Source: Bryobacter sp. (lineage in GTDB: Bacteria; Acidobacteriota; Terriglobia; Bryobacterales; Bryobacteraceae). Taken from it: a stretch of DNA of 38,723 bases. Shown in pieces: positions 17,333 through 25,892 of this stretch. Position 1 is the first letter of the stretch; each line of letters begins with the position of its first letter. The notes under the pieces were generated by a model. It saw only the letters and a program-made list of their open reading frames with translations, searched no databases and was not told the DNA's origin. The stretch spans positions 1-38,723 of the forward strand of contig JALHNI010000054.1 of assembly GCA_022843605.1 (NCBI GenBank). Reading direction: 5' to 3'. The position numbers were made by a program, and so were the translations under genes.

Positions 17333-19671
17333 GTGGTGCGCTTGAGGCGGAGGCCCTCGCGATAGCGGGCGGCAAGTTTCGCGGTAATGAGGGGCATGTC
17401 CCAATTCTGTTCCACTTCGGCGCGGGCGCGCCGCGTCATCGCCCGCGCCTCCGGGGTGGAGCGCAGTAAGTGGACGGCATGGCGAGCGAAGGCGGCGGGA
17501 TCGTCACTGAGGTGACAGAACTCGCCGTCTTTCCCTGCGAGGCCTTCGGCGCCGATGTAAGTGGAGACTGCGGGAATTCCGGCGGCAAAGGCCTCGAGTA
17601 ACTTCACACGCACGCCGGAGCCGGCGAGGATGGGGCAGATGAAAGCCGCGTATTGGGCGAGCGGCTCGCGGACATCGTCGACGCGGCCCCGGATGACGAT
17701 GGGGTCTTCGCCGGCGGGGAAGTGCGGCAGGGCGTGTCGATCCGGCGGATCGGAGCCGACGATGACCAGTTTGGTTTGCGGGCGTTCGGCGAGGATGCGC
17801 CAGAAGACTTCGCGCAGAAACCAGAAGAGGGCTTCCTGATTGGGCTGGTGGCGGAAACTGCCGATGAACAGCAGCGTATCGGGTTCGCGGCCTTCTTCGC
17901 GGTAGTCGTAAGTGCTGCAGCGGATGCCGGCGCGGAGGCCAGCGTCTAACTTCGACCGGAGTTCGGGAGCAAAGCTGAGTAAGTAATCGCGGTTGGCTTG
18001 GGTGCAGACCTGGGCCTGGTCAACGCGGTGCAACATGCCGAGTTCAAAGCGCAATGCGCGAAGATATTCGAACATGGCGGGCAATTTGCCGAACTTACTT
18101 CCGGGTTGGCGAAGGCCGCGGGCGATCGACTGGAAGTAGACGTCGTGCTCAAAGACGGCGTTCAGCAGACGCCGGTAGTCGCCGGCGTATTGGCCCAGGT
18201 TCGTATATTCAAGCTGGAGGACGTCGATTTGCTGGGTGTAGATCTGGCGGTGGATGAGCCATTCGAGTTCCTGGCTGGCGAACTCGCGCACGGCGTAGGG
18301 CTCGATGGAGCCCAGCTGTTTGGGCTTTCCTTCCAGGCGGACGAGATGCTTGACCGAGGCGCAGATCTTTTTGAGCGGCTCGTGGGCGATGGCTTCTTCG
18401 GGGGCGTCGAGCAGGGCGATGACGTGCAGACGGGTGAGGGGCGCGAGTTCGCGCAGGGTCTGCGACATGAAGACGGCGCCACCGTGGATGGGCGGCTCGA
18501 TGGGATAGGGCGAGACGAAGAGGACGCCGGGTTGATCAACCTGGGCGGGCAAAACAGCGAAACGATCGCGGAAGTAGCCGCCGAGGGGACGGCGGAAGGC
18601 TTCGTCATCGGAGACTTCGCCGCGGGATTTGGCGGCCCAGCGAGAGGCGAGGGCGCGGGGCAACTGCCAGACGGCGCGAGCGAGGCCGGCGAAGGTAGCG
18701 CGTTCGGGAGAGTCGCCGAAGAAAAGGCTGAGGGCGCTGCCGCACCAGACGTAGGCGAAACTTTCGAGCAACTTACTCCAACTGGAAATGTTTTTCCAGA
18801 CGAAGAGAATGAAGTTCTTCTTCAGGACGCCCTGAATGTATTCGTTCGAGAACTTTTTGCCGATGGTGCCGCGGTGCTCATGCCAGACGACGCTGCGCGG
18901 TTCGTAGTAGACCCACCAACCGCGCTTCCAGGCCTGATAGCCCATGTCGGTGTCTTCGAGGTAGAAGGGAGCGAGTAACTCGTCGAAGGCGCCGAGTTCG
19001 AGGAACTTATGACGATCGAAGCCGCAGGAACCGCCACCGCCATAGAAGCAAGGCATGGGTCCGGTGAGTTCGTCGTCGAGACGGTGGCGAACGCGAAGGC
19101 CGCCGTCGGCCCACCAGCCTTGGGTGAGTCCGGTTTCTTCGCGCTTCTTGGTGGGATCGGAGAAGAAGATCTGGCAGGAGACGGCGAAGACGCGGGGATC
19201 GTGGAAGCCTTCGAGCAAGGGGGCGAGGAAGTCCGGCTCGACGCGCATATCGGAGTTCAGGAGAACGACGATGTCGTTTTTAGCGGCGCGGAAGCCGGCG
19301 TTGGAGCCGCCGCCGAAACCGAGGTTCTGGGGGAGAGCGACTAACTTGACCTGAGGAAAGTTCTGACGGACGAAGTCGGCGCTGCCGTCGGTAGAGCCAT
19401 TGTCGACGACGACGACTTCATTGTCGGGGTGGCCGGCTAAAGCGGTGACGACGCTAGGGAGATATTTCTCGAGTAAGTCGCGGCCGTTCCAATTGGGGAT
19501 GACGACGCTGGCCGAGGCGGTGTTGGGTTGACGATCCTGCCGGGGCCGCCGTTTCCCGAAGACGATCCAGAGTAAGTCGGCGAAGGCAAGGGCCACGAGG
19601 GGAAGGACGACCAGGAGAGGCGAGACCAGCAACAGGGGAAGCGCCCGGACGAAACGCACCAAAAGCTTCAT
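17329..19671 (-). CDS. two-domain glycosyltransferase (GT2 + GT4-like)
   Basis: The 780-residue protein starts with a hydrophobic membrane segment (LPLLLVSPLLVVLPLVALAF). A GT-A type family 2 domain follows at about residues 52-300 (ASVVIPNWNGRDLLEKYLPS, VVVVDNGSTDGS, VVLLNSDMRVEPDF with the DxD-like step). Residues ~390-770 form a GT-B domain of the GT4 kind (VLFVSPYPIEPPIHGGAVFM; SGVRVKLLEAFAAGIPAVST with the ExxxxxxxE-type motif). The two domains could add successive sugars to a surface glycan. The ATG at 19671 overlaps the TGA of the methyltransferase gene in an ATGA arrangement, so the two are coupled. Confidence 0.93.
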   Translation of the reverse strand: MKLLVRFVRALPLLLVSPLLVVLPLVALAFADLLWIVFGKRRPRQDRQPNTASASVVIPNWNGRDLLEKYLPSVVTALAGHPDNEVVVVDNGSTDGSADFVRQNFPQVKLVALPQNLGFGGGSNAGFRAAKNDIVVLLNSDMRVEPDFLAPLLEGFHDPRVFAVSCQIFFSDPTKKREETGLTQGWWADGGLRVRHRLDDELTGPMPCFYGGGGSCGFDRHKFLELGAFDELLAPFYLEDTDMGYQAWKRGWWVYYEPRSVVWHEHRGTIGKKFSNEYIQGVLKKNFILFVWKNISSWSKLLESFAYVWCGSALSLFFGDSPERATFAGLARAVWQLPRALASRWAAKSRGEVSDDEAFRRPLGGYFRDRFAVLPAQVDQPGVLFVSPYPIEPPIHGGAVFMSQTLRELAPLTRLHVIALLDAPEEAIAHEPLKKICASVKHLVRLEGKPKQLGSIEPYAVREFASQELEWLIHRQIYTQQIDVLQLEYTNLGQYAGDYRRLLNAVFEHDVYFQSIARGLRQPGSKFGKLPAMFEYLRALRFELGMLHRVDQAQVCTQANRDYLLSFAPELRSKLDAGLRAGIRCSTYDYREEGREPDTLLFIGSFRHQPNQEALFWFLREVFWRILAERPQTKLVIVGSDPPDRHALPHFPAGEDPIVIRGRVDDVREPLAQYAAFICPILAGSGVRVKLLEAFAAGIPAVSTYIGAEGLAGKDGEFCHLSDDPAAFARHAVHLLRSTPEARAMTRRARAEVEQNWDMPLITAKLAARYREGLRLKRTT

Positions 19672-20921
19672 GGATTCTGGCTAACGGGTCCTAACCCGAG
19701 TGAACGGCCGAGCTTCACCCAACGGGAAGCGCGCAGGGCGCTCAACTGCGCTTCGAGTGCTTCCACTTCGGTCTGCAAACGGCGAGCCCATTCGGTGCGC
19801 TCGATGACGGTTTGCTCGGCGGTATCGAGCAACTGAACGGCGGTGCCGAGTTCGGCGGATTGAGTTTGTTGAGCCTCAAGGGCGGACTGGAGTTGAGCCG
19901 TGAGGCGGGTTTCGATTTCCTGAGCCCAGCGCACGGTTTCGAGGCGTTCGGAGTCGAGTTCAGCGAGGCGGCGTTCGTACTCACTAACGACTTCCCTGCC
20001 TCGTTGCTGCTCGGCGGCTAGCTCGGCCTGGACGTCGCTGACTCGCTGCTGCGAAGCCTTCCAACGTTCGCCGGCTTCGGCCGCCCACTGGTTGCTTTTG
20101 GTGAGTTCGGCTTGCAGTTGGCGGTGTTGCTCGACGAGGGCGGCGTGATCGGCGCGCGCAGCGGTGAGCCAAGTGTCCTTCAGTGCGAGTTCGCCTTCGA
20201 GGCGGGCGATGTGTTCTTCGCGCTCTTTGAGGACGTTGGCGCTGGAAGGAAGGTAGACGAAGGAAGGTCCGCCGGTTTGGGGACTGGCGGCACAGACGGC
20301 GATGTAGAAGTGGCCGGCGTCAGGATCGAGCGGGGCTTCGTCCATGCGGGCATCGACATTGTGAGAGGGTTCCACCGGTTGAAAGACGATTCCGGAGGTA
20401 TGGTTCTGGACGAACAGGGCGACGTGGGGATAGACCTCGCGCAGGGCATCGCGGAACTCGTCGAAGGTGAACTCGTGGACGTGAAACGGATTGGGCCCGG
20501 AAGCGGCACGGGCCGCCGCATAGTACTTGGTGTTGGGCGTGGAGATGATGAGCTGTCCGCCGGGGGCGAGGACGCGGCGGGTTTCGCGCAGGAATTCGGC
20601 CCAATCGGCGAGGTGCTCGACGACTTCGAAGGCGACGATGAGGTCGAAGGCGTTGGGGCCGAAGGGGAGTTGGGCGGCGACGGCTTGAACACGGTCCGGG
20701 ACGGGGACGAGGGAGAGGGCATCGGCGGCACAGTCGAGGGCGACGACGCTCTTGGCGGTGTCACTGAGGAGATGGGAGCCGTAGCCGGCGCCAGCGCCGA
20801 CGTCGAGAACGCGACGGAAGCGCGAGAGGCGGCTGGCGAAGAGATAGCGGGAGTAGTGCTCGTTCCAGAGGTCGGGATCGACTTGGCCGGGAATGACGCG
20901 TTCGCCGGTGAACTCAACCAA
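19668..20921 (-). CDS. SAM-dependent methyltransferase with C-terminal coiled coil
   Basis: The 417-residue protein has a class I SAM-dependent methyltransferase domain in its first ~200 residues: motif I VLDVGAGAGYGSHLL, the acidic loop VALDCAADAL, and motif FDLIVAFEVVEHLADWAEFL followed by RVLAPGGQLIISTPN. Residues ~230-395 are an almost uninterrupted Glu/Gln/Ala/Leu coiled coil. This architecture resembles WbdD-like chain-terminating enzymes of ABC-exported polysaccharides, where the coiled coil acts as a ruler; here no kinase domain is seen. The gene sits between a Wzt-like ATPase with a carbohydrate-binding domain and a glycosyltransferase, which supports a terminal-methylation role. It overlaps the ABC gene by 8 nt. 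Confidence 0.9.
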   Translation of the reverse strand: MVEFTGERVIPGQVDPDLWNEHYSRYLFASRLSRFRRVLDVGAGAGYGSHLLSDTAKSVVALDCAADALSLVPVPDRVQAVAAQLPFGPNAFDLIVAFEVVEHLADWAEFLRETRRVLAPGGQLIISTPNTKYYAAARAASGPNPFHVHEFTFDEFRDALREVYPHVALFVQNHTSGIVFQPVEPSHNVDARMDEAPLDPDAGHFYIAVCAASPQTGGPSFVYLPSSANVLKEREEHIARLEGELALKDTWLTAARADHAALVEQHRQLQAELTKSNQWAAEAGERWKASQQRVSDVQAELAAEQQRGREVVSEYERRLAELDSERLETVRWAQEIETRLTAQLQSALEAQQTQSAELGTAVQLLDTAEQTVIERTEWARRLQTEVEALEAQLSALRASRWVKLGRSLGLGPVSQNP

Positions 20922-22233
20922 GTTTCACCTCTTGGGCGGGAGCGGACTGGCCCAGGCGGGCATTCACTTCAACGCGGCAGGGGAGATGGAGATAGCCATA
21001 GACCTGCCCTTCGGCGTGGCCCATTTGCAGCGAAATCGCGTTGTCGATCCAGTCACACATTTTGTAGTGAGTCAGATTGCCGTCGGCAATGGCCGGCGAG
21101 AAGGAGAATGCAGAAGGGTAAAGCTCCGGCAGGTCCAGATGGAAGTCGACGGTGACGGTGTCTCCAGGCACCATCGGTTCCAACTCAATATTCTCGCGCA
21201 AAGTATTGGTGCCTGCGAAATCGAGGCCCAGGTGATTGCGGAGCATGAAGCCGATGTTGGGTTGGCCGACGGATTGGTTGGCGCGGGCGGAGATCCGGAC
21301 GACGCAGCGGGCATTGGGTTCTAGGACGGGGAGGGGACGGCCATGGACGTCGAGCACGGCGATGCCAATGATTTCGGCGCGGCCGTCGCCGTGGCGGTGG
21401 TCGACGTTGGGGATGTGAGAGACGACTTCGGGGGCTTCGACGCGGGCGCGGCCGGCGGTCTCGACGACGGGCTTGAGTTCGAGGTAGGCGGCGTCTTTAT
21501 CGGCCATCGCAGCGAGGTAACGGCCCACGACGGCGTCGGTGGGGCCGAGGTCCCTGATGCGGCCATGGTCAAGCCAAAGGGTGCGGTCACCGATGGCTTT
21601 GACGTCGCCCATGGAGTGGGAGACGAAGAGAATGGTGACGCCTTGCTGGCGGAGTTCGTGAACCTTGCGGAGGCAGCGCTGCCGAAAGTAGATATCGCCG
21701 ACGGCGAGAGCTTCGTCGACCAGGAGAATTTCGGGTTCGACGTGGATGGCGACGGCGAAGGCGAGGCGAACCACCATGCCGCTGGAGTAAGTTTTGACGG
21801 GCTGTTCGAGGAAGTCGCCGATTTCGGCGAAAGCGACGATCTGGGGAAAACGTTCGTCGATTTGGGCGCGGGAGAGGCCGAGGATGGCGGCGTTGAGGTA
21901 GACGTTGTCGCGGCCGCTAAACTCGGGATTAAAGCCGGAGCCCAATTCCAGGAGGGCGGCGACGCGGCCGCGGATTTCGGCGGTGCCGCTGGAGGGGGCA
22001 AGGATGCCGGCGACGAGTTGGAGGAAGGTGCTTTTGCCGGAGCCGTTTTCGCCGATGACGCAGAAGGTTTCGCCACGGCCGATGGAGAGGGAGATATCCT
22101 GCAGGGCCCAAAAGTCGCGGTGGCGTTTAAGCTGGTTGAAAGTGACGAGTTCTTTTAGGCGGTCACCGGGGGAGTCGTAGATGGAATAGCTCTTCGAAAC
22201 CGAGGCGAAGCTGATGATCGGGTCGGACACCAA
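20914..22233 (-). CDS. wzt: Wzt-like polysaccharide ABC transporter ATP-binding protein
   Basis: The 439-residue protein has a complete ABC ATPase: Walker A GENGSGKST (61-69), signature YSSGM (149-153, the form typical of Wzt/TagH), Walker B ILLVDE (169-174) and the H-loop in ILFVSHSMGDV. After residue ~265 comes a Wzt C-terminal beta-sandwich that recognises the finished polysaccharide end (RADARIVVRISA-type segments, FDFHLDLPELYPSAFSFSP). The start is TTG 22233 or GTG 22230; no strong ribosome site favours either. The permease partner Wzm is not next to it in this window, which is unusual; it may lie elsewhere in the genome. It is first in the - strand polysaccharide operon. Confidence 0.93.
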   Translation of the reverse strand: MVSDPIISFASVSKSYSIYDSPGDRLKELVTFNQLKRHRDFWALQDISLSIGRGETFCVIGENGSGKSTFLQLVAGILAPSSGTAEIRGRVAALLELGSGFNPEFSGRDNVYLNAAILGLSRAQIDERFPQIVAFAEIGDFLEQPVKTYSSGMVVRLAFAVAIHVEPEILLVDEALAVGDIYFRQRCLRKVHELRQQGVTILFVSHSMGDVKAIGDRTLWLDHGRIRDLGPTDAVVGRYLAAMADKDAAYLELKPVVETAGRARVEAPEVVSHIPNVDHRHGDGRAEIIGIAVLDVHGRPLPVLEPNARCVVRISARANQSVGQPNIGFMLRNHLGLDFAGTNTLRENIELEPMVPGDTVTVDFHLDLPELYPSAFSFSPAIADGNLTHYKMCDWIDNAISLQMGHAEGQVYGYLHLPCRVEVNARLGQSAPAQEVKLG

Positions 22234-22357
22234 CTTGCAGGCTACACCAGTCGGCGCGAGGGATGGTAACAGAACTTTTTTCCAGGAGGAGTTGGTACCG
22301 GAGAAAACGGACGATAACGTTGAGGATGAAGGGCTTTTGCAGAGTTGGGCTAGAGCT

Positions 22358-22443
22358 GGGGTACCCCACTTGGTGGGGAGTATCCACCCTATTCACCGCA
22401 AGCAGGAACCCCTAAGTACCGATACCAGTTAAGTCATCGGTAC
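22358..22443. promoter_or_regulatory. palindromic elements upstream of the hybrid kinase gene
   Basis: The 265-nt divergent spacer holds two palindromes: GGGGTACCCC (22358-22367), followed by a short hairpin-like CCCCAC-TTG-GTGGGG, and an 8-bp inverted repeat GTACCGAT (22416-22423) and ATCGGTAC (22436-22443) with a 12-nt gap. The second lies just upstream of the kinase start at 22499. Related GTACC/GGTAC palindromes occur in two other long spacers (near 25799-25819 and 36096-36108). They look like operator sites for a dimeric regulator, but this is inferred from shape only. Confidence 0.4.
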
Positions 22444-22498
22444 CCTTGTGCGAACGGCCTTAGCAACCGATGCTACATTCAGGGACGACTGTATACCT

Positions 22499-24604
22499 AT
22501 GGACCGCGCCGATTTAGAACAGTGGAGACCGAAAGAAGTCGCGCGCCTCTTGGCGCTGGTGGAGACGGAGCGCCGTTACTACCAGGAGATCGTGGCCAAC
22601 GTGCCAGTCGGTCTGCTGGTGGTGGACGCCGATCTCACCATTCTTTCGGCGAACAAATATTTCCGTAAGCTCTTCGGAATGCGTAGCGACGACGTGCTGC
22701 GCCGCAAACTCGAAGACCTGATGCCGATTCCGGGCTTGGGCGAGCGGGTGGCGGAGGTGATTGCCACCTTTAAGCCCAAGGAACGCAGTCCGATTTCCAC
22801 CAAGTTGATGTTGGAGGATGGGGCCCGCGAGATCAATGGTCTGGTGGGATTGCAGCCGTTGCAGGGTTGGGAACTGGATGCCGGCCAGGAAGTGCTGGTA
22901 ATTTTCCAGGATTTGTCGGCGATCGGAGCGGCTACCGGGACGGTGGCGGAAGCAGTGGCGGAAATCGTGGAGGTGCCGGCAGCAGTCGTGGCACCGGTGG
23001 CGGAACCGGAACCGGTGAGTCCGGTACCGGCCTTCCATACGATCGTGCACGATATCGATGCGGTCGTTTGGGAAGCGGATGCAACCACGTTGGGGTATCA
23101 GTTTGTCAGCGAGCGGGCGGAGGAACTGCTCGGTTATCCGATTTCGGCGTGGCAGCAGACGGAGAACTTCTGGCGGCAGAAGATTCACGAAGAGGACCGC
23201 GACCGGGTGACGGATTTTTATCGCCATGCGCGGGAAGCGGGCACGAGCCACGCTTGCGAGTACCGGGCAATTACGGCGACGGGCGCGACGATTTGGGTCC
23301 GCGAGATTGTGCGCGTACAGCGCGACGAGCAGGGCCAGGCGCTGAAGTTTACGGGCTTGACGCTGGACATCAGCGGCCGGCGTTCGACGGAAGAGCAGTC
23401 CGGGCAATCGCAGAAGGTGGAGGCATTGGGGCGATTGGCCGCCAAGGTCGCCCACGATTTCAACAACTTACTGATGATCATCTCGGGCTATGGCGAAGAA
23501 CTGAAAGGTTCGCTGCCGCCCTCGAGCCCCTTGCGGAACGACATGCAGGAGATTCTGCAGGCGGCCGAACGAGTGTCGGTGCTGACGGGACAACTGCAGC
23601 AGTACACGAAGAAGATCGTCCTTGAGCCGAAGCTGGTGGACTTGAACCTGCTGGTGAAGCGGCTCGAGCCTGTGCTGCGGCGTCAATTGGGTGACGGGGT
23701 GCAGTTGCGGATCGATACGCAGGCGGATCTGGCGAATGCCAAGGTGGATCCGGGGCAGATTGAGTCGGCGATTCTGAATCTGGCATCACACGCCAAGTAC
23801 GGGATGCGCGGCTTAGGGCGGCTGACGATTTCGACGGCCGATCTCGAGCTGGATCAGGACTACGGGACGCCGACTCGCGGCGGAAACTATATTCTGGTGT
23901 CGATTGCGGACAATGGTCCGGGGATGGACGCCGAGAATCGGGCCCGTCTGTTTGAGCCGTGGACAGCCGGCGACGAAGCTTTGCGGGAAGAGCGTCTGAT
24001 GGTGACGCAGGCGTACAACGTGGTACGGCAGAGTGGCGGCGACTTGGCCGTGACCAGCCAACCGGGCGAAGGAACGGCGTTCCGCATCTATCTGCCGAGC
24101 GCCGATCAAGCAGCCGCGCCAACCAGCACGTCACCGCTGGCTTCGCTGATTCCTCCTCCGGTGGACGTGGTGGCCCCCCCGCCGCCGGCACCGGATCTGG
24201 ATCCGGAGACGTCGCTGGAGACGATTCTGGTGGTGGAAGACGAGGCCGGAATCCGGGCGCTGGTACGCAAGATTCTGCGACGGCAGGGGTACGTGGTACT
24301 GGAAGCCAGTAACGGCGACGACGCGCTAAAGATCTGTGCCGGGCACAAAGGCAAGATCGACCTGCTGGTGACGGACGTGATGATGCCAAGGATGTCGGGC
24401 CGCGAATTGGCGGACCGGTTGACGGCGCTGCGGCCGGATCTACGGGTGCTTTATGTATCGGGATATACGGACGATGCGATGCTGAGTTCGGGTTCGTTTC
24501 CGTCGGGTACGGCGTTCCTGCAGAAGCCCTTTACGCTGGGTTCGCTGCTGGGAAAGGTACGCGAGGTTCTGGACGTGGGACAGTCGCGCCGAGCGGCGCA
24601 GTAG
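22499..24604 (+). CDS. hybrid sensor histidine kinase with PAS domains and degenerate ATPase, receiver domain
   Basis: Start read as ATG 22499 (GTG 22448 would add 17 residues); 701 residues, no membrane segment, so cytoplasmic. PAS-like domains sit at ~25-140 and ~180-295 (the second of PAS-3/PAC type, ending LKFTGLTLDISGRR). The dimerisation/phosphoacceptor box is AAKVAHDFNNLLMIISGY with His319. In the ATPase domain the G1 box DNGPGMD (471-477) and F box LFEPW are intact, but the N-box Asn is replaced by His431 (NLASHAKYGM) and the GLGL-type G2 box reads EERLMV. The C-terminal receiver (574-691) is complete: Glu580/Asp581, phospho-Asp626, Ser654, Lys676. The kinase may be inactive or act through its receiver (see findings). 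It ends at a bidirectional terminator. Confidence 0.9.
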   Translation: MDRADLEQWRPKEVARLLALVETERRYYQEIVANVPVGLLVVDADLTILSANKYFRKLFGMRSDDVLRRKLEDLMPIPGLGERVAEVIATFKPKERSPISTKLMLEDGAREINGLVGLQPLQGWELDAGQEVLVIFQDLSAIGAATGTVAEAVAEIVEVPAAVVAPVAEPEPVSPVPAFHTIVHDIDAVVWEADATTLGYQFVSERAEELLGYPISAWQQTENFWRQKIHEEDRDRVTDFYRHAREAGTSHACEYRAITATGATIWVREIVRVQRDEQGQALKFTGLTLDISGRRSTEEQSGQSQKVEALGRLAAKVAHDFNNLLMIISGYGEELKGSLPPSSPLRNDMQEILQAAERVSVLTGQLQQYTKKIVLEPKLVDLNLLVKRLEPVLRRQLGDGVQLRIDTQADLANAKVDPGQIESAILNLASHAKYGMRGLGRLTISTADLELDQDYGTPTRGGNYILVSIADNGPGMDAENRARLFEPWTAGDEALREERLMVTQAYNVVRQSGGDLAVTSQPGEGTAFRIYLPSADQAAAPTSTSPLASLIPPPVDVVAPPPPAPDLDPETSLETILVVEDEAGIRALVRKILRRQGYVVLEASNGDDALKICAGHKGKIDLLVTDVMMPRMSGRELADRLTALRPDLRVLYVSGYTDDAMLSSGSFPSGTAFLQKPFTLGSLLGKVREVLDVGQSRRAAQ

Positions 24605-24620
24605 AGTTCAGGCGATCAGC

Positions 24621-24653
24621 AAAAGGCCCGGGTCGAAAGACCCGGGCTTTTTT
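24621..24653. terminator. bidirectional rho-independent terminator
   Basis: A 9-bp GC-rich stem, GCCCGGGTC (24626-24634) and GACCCGGGC (24639-24647), with a GAAA tetraloop is followed by six T on the + strand (24648-24653). On the - strand it is followed by a short T run (complement of 24621-24624). It separates the kinase gene from the convergent HDOD gene and can serve both. Confidence 0.9.
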
Positions 24654-24656
24654 ACA

Positions 24657-25529
24657 TCAGGAGCGGAGGGTGCGGGGCGCGCCGCGGATGACGTCCATCT
24701 CGTTGCGGAAGTGCTCGAGGAGATCGGCCGGGGAGATGCGGGTGCATTCCGGGCGAACAAGCCGGTCGATGATTTCGACAGGGGGCGTGTCGACCAGCAC
24801 GGTGGTAGAGGGGAGCACGGAGTAGCCAATGGCGTTGGCAACTTTGTCGGCGAGAGCCACCACTTTACTGAGGTGCTTTGGTTCCGGGTCGTGATGCCAA
24901 GCGACGGCGCGACGGATGGGCTCGGCGACCTTCCATTGCTCGAGGGCGAGGGCGGAGAGCACGGCATGGTCGGTATTGAGCACTTCGCGCTCGCATTGAA
25001 TCCAGGTTTTGATGCCGGGTTCGACTTCGTAAGTGCGGACGATTTCCTTGTACTCGTTGGGAACCGCCATGACAATCAACAACTTACCGACGTCGTGGAG
25101 GAGGCCGGCGAGGAAGGCGCCCTCGCCGAAGTCGTTAGGGATATCTTCGGCGAGGGAGGCGGCGAGGATGGCTGTGGCCAAGCCGTGCTCGTTGAAGTCG
25201 GCGGTGGACCACCCGTCGGCGCTGGGCAGCTTTTTCCACATCTGGCTGACGGAGAGCGCGGTCACGACGTTTCGTAGCCGGTCGATGCCGATGAGGTTGA
25301 TGGCGCCGGAAATGGAAGTCACCGGCTCTCGCTGCGAGTAGACGGCCGAGTTGGCGAGGCGTAGCACGCTGCCCGCAAGGACGGGATCCTGCTCAATCAA
25401 CGTAGCCAGAGAAGAGCAGGAGATATGAGTCTGGCCGAAGGTGCCGAGCAGCTTAATCAGCACCGGGGAGAAGGGCGGCAGGTCAGTCAGTCTATCCAGG
25501 ATTTGAACTTCGAAGGAGGCAACTCGCAT
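24657..25529 (-). CDS. HDOD domain protein
   Basis: The 290-residue protein matches the HDOD (HD-related output) family: LIEQDPVLAGSVLRLANSAV and SISGAINLIGIDRLRNVVTA are family-typical, and a degenerate HD-like core is seen at GAFLAGLLHDVGKLLIVMAV (HD followed by GK) with a later AVAWHHDPEP. HDOD proteins bind rather than hydrolyse nucleotides in most cases and act in signalling, chemotaxis or second-messenger networks. ATG 25529 gives a full-length domain. It converges with the hybrid kinase gene at a shared terminator, so a functional link is possible but not shown by an operon. Confidence 0.92.
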   Translation of the reverse strand: MRVASFEVQILDRLTDLPPFSPVLIKLLGTFGQTHISCSSLATLIEQDPVLAGSVLRLANSAVYSQREPVTSISGAINLIGIDRLRNVVTALSVSQMWKKLPSADGWSTADFNEHGLATAILAASLAEDIPNDFGEGAFLAGLLHDVGKLLIVMAVPNEYKEIVRTYEVEPGIKTWIQCEREVLNTDHAVLSALALEQWKVAEPIRRAVAWHHDPEPKHLSKVVALADKVANAIGYSVLPSTTVLVDTPPVEIIDRLVRPECTRISPADLLEHFRNEMDVIRGAPRTLRS

Positions 25530-25892
25530 ATGGGATCCTTATCGTCCAGAAAGCGGAGAATTTCGACACAGAATGGGGGGAATGGTTAACTCCGCGGGGT
25601 GGACGGAAAAAGTGAAACCGCTATCAGTACTAGTACATCTCTCAAAGCGACATCCTGCCTTTTTTCTCAACGGACCTATTGGAGGACCAGATATTGAGCG
25701 ATTGATCTCTTATCGAGAAGAAAAAGACACACGGCGGAGCCTCGGCGATCTGAGAACGGTTCGCAGTCGTTAAATCGTGTGCGAGATCAACTACAGCTGT
25801 ACCTAAAGTAGTGGGGTACTGCCGTCCAACAGGTCAGAAAAATGCTCGAAACTACTGGCCGTACCAGTGGAGCGAGCGGCTGGAGGATGGCG
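25530..25892. other. 363-nt spacer with GTAC palindromes, no gene recognised
   Basis: The spacer between the divergent HDOD and TPR genes is less G-rich than its surroundings. It contains GTACTAGTAC (25627-25636, a perfect palindrome) and GTACC (25799-25803) paired with GGTAC (25815-25819). A 66-codon frame at 25573-25773 has no recognisable protein character or ribosome site and is not called. Promoters for both flanking genes must lie here, but no sigma-70 pair could be assigned with confidence. Confidence 0.45.

Noticed and set aside
20112..21155. 347-codon + strand frame
   Set aside because: It lies opposite the methyltransferase and Wzt-like genes, which have clear domains, and it is Gly/Asp/Glu-biased as other shadows here.
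25573..25773. 66-codon + strand frame in the spacer
   Set aside because: No ribosome site, no recognisable domain, composition not protein-like; left as spacer.
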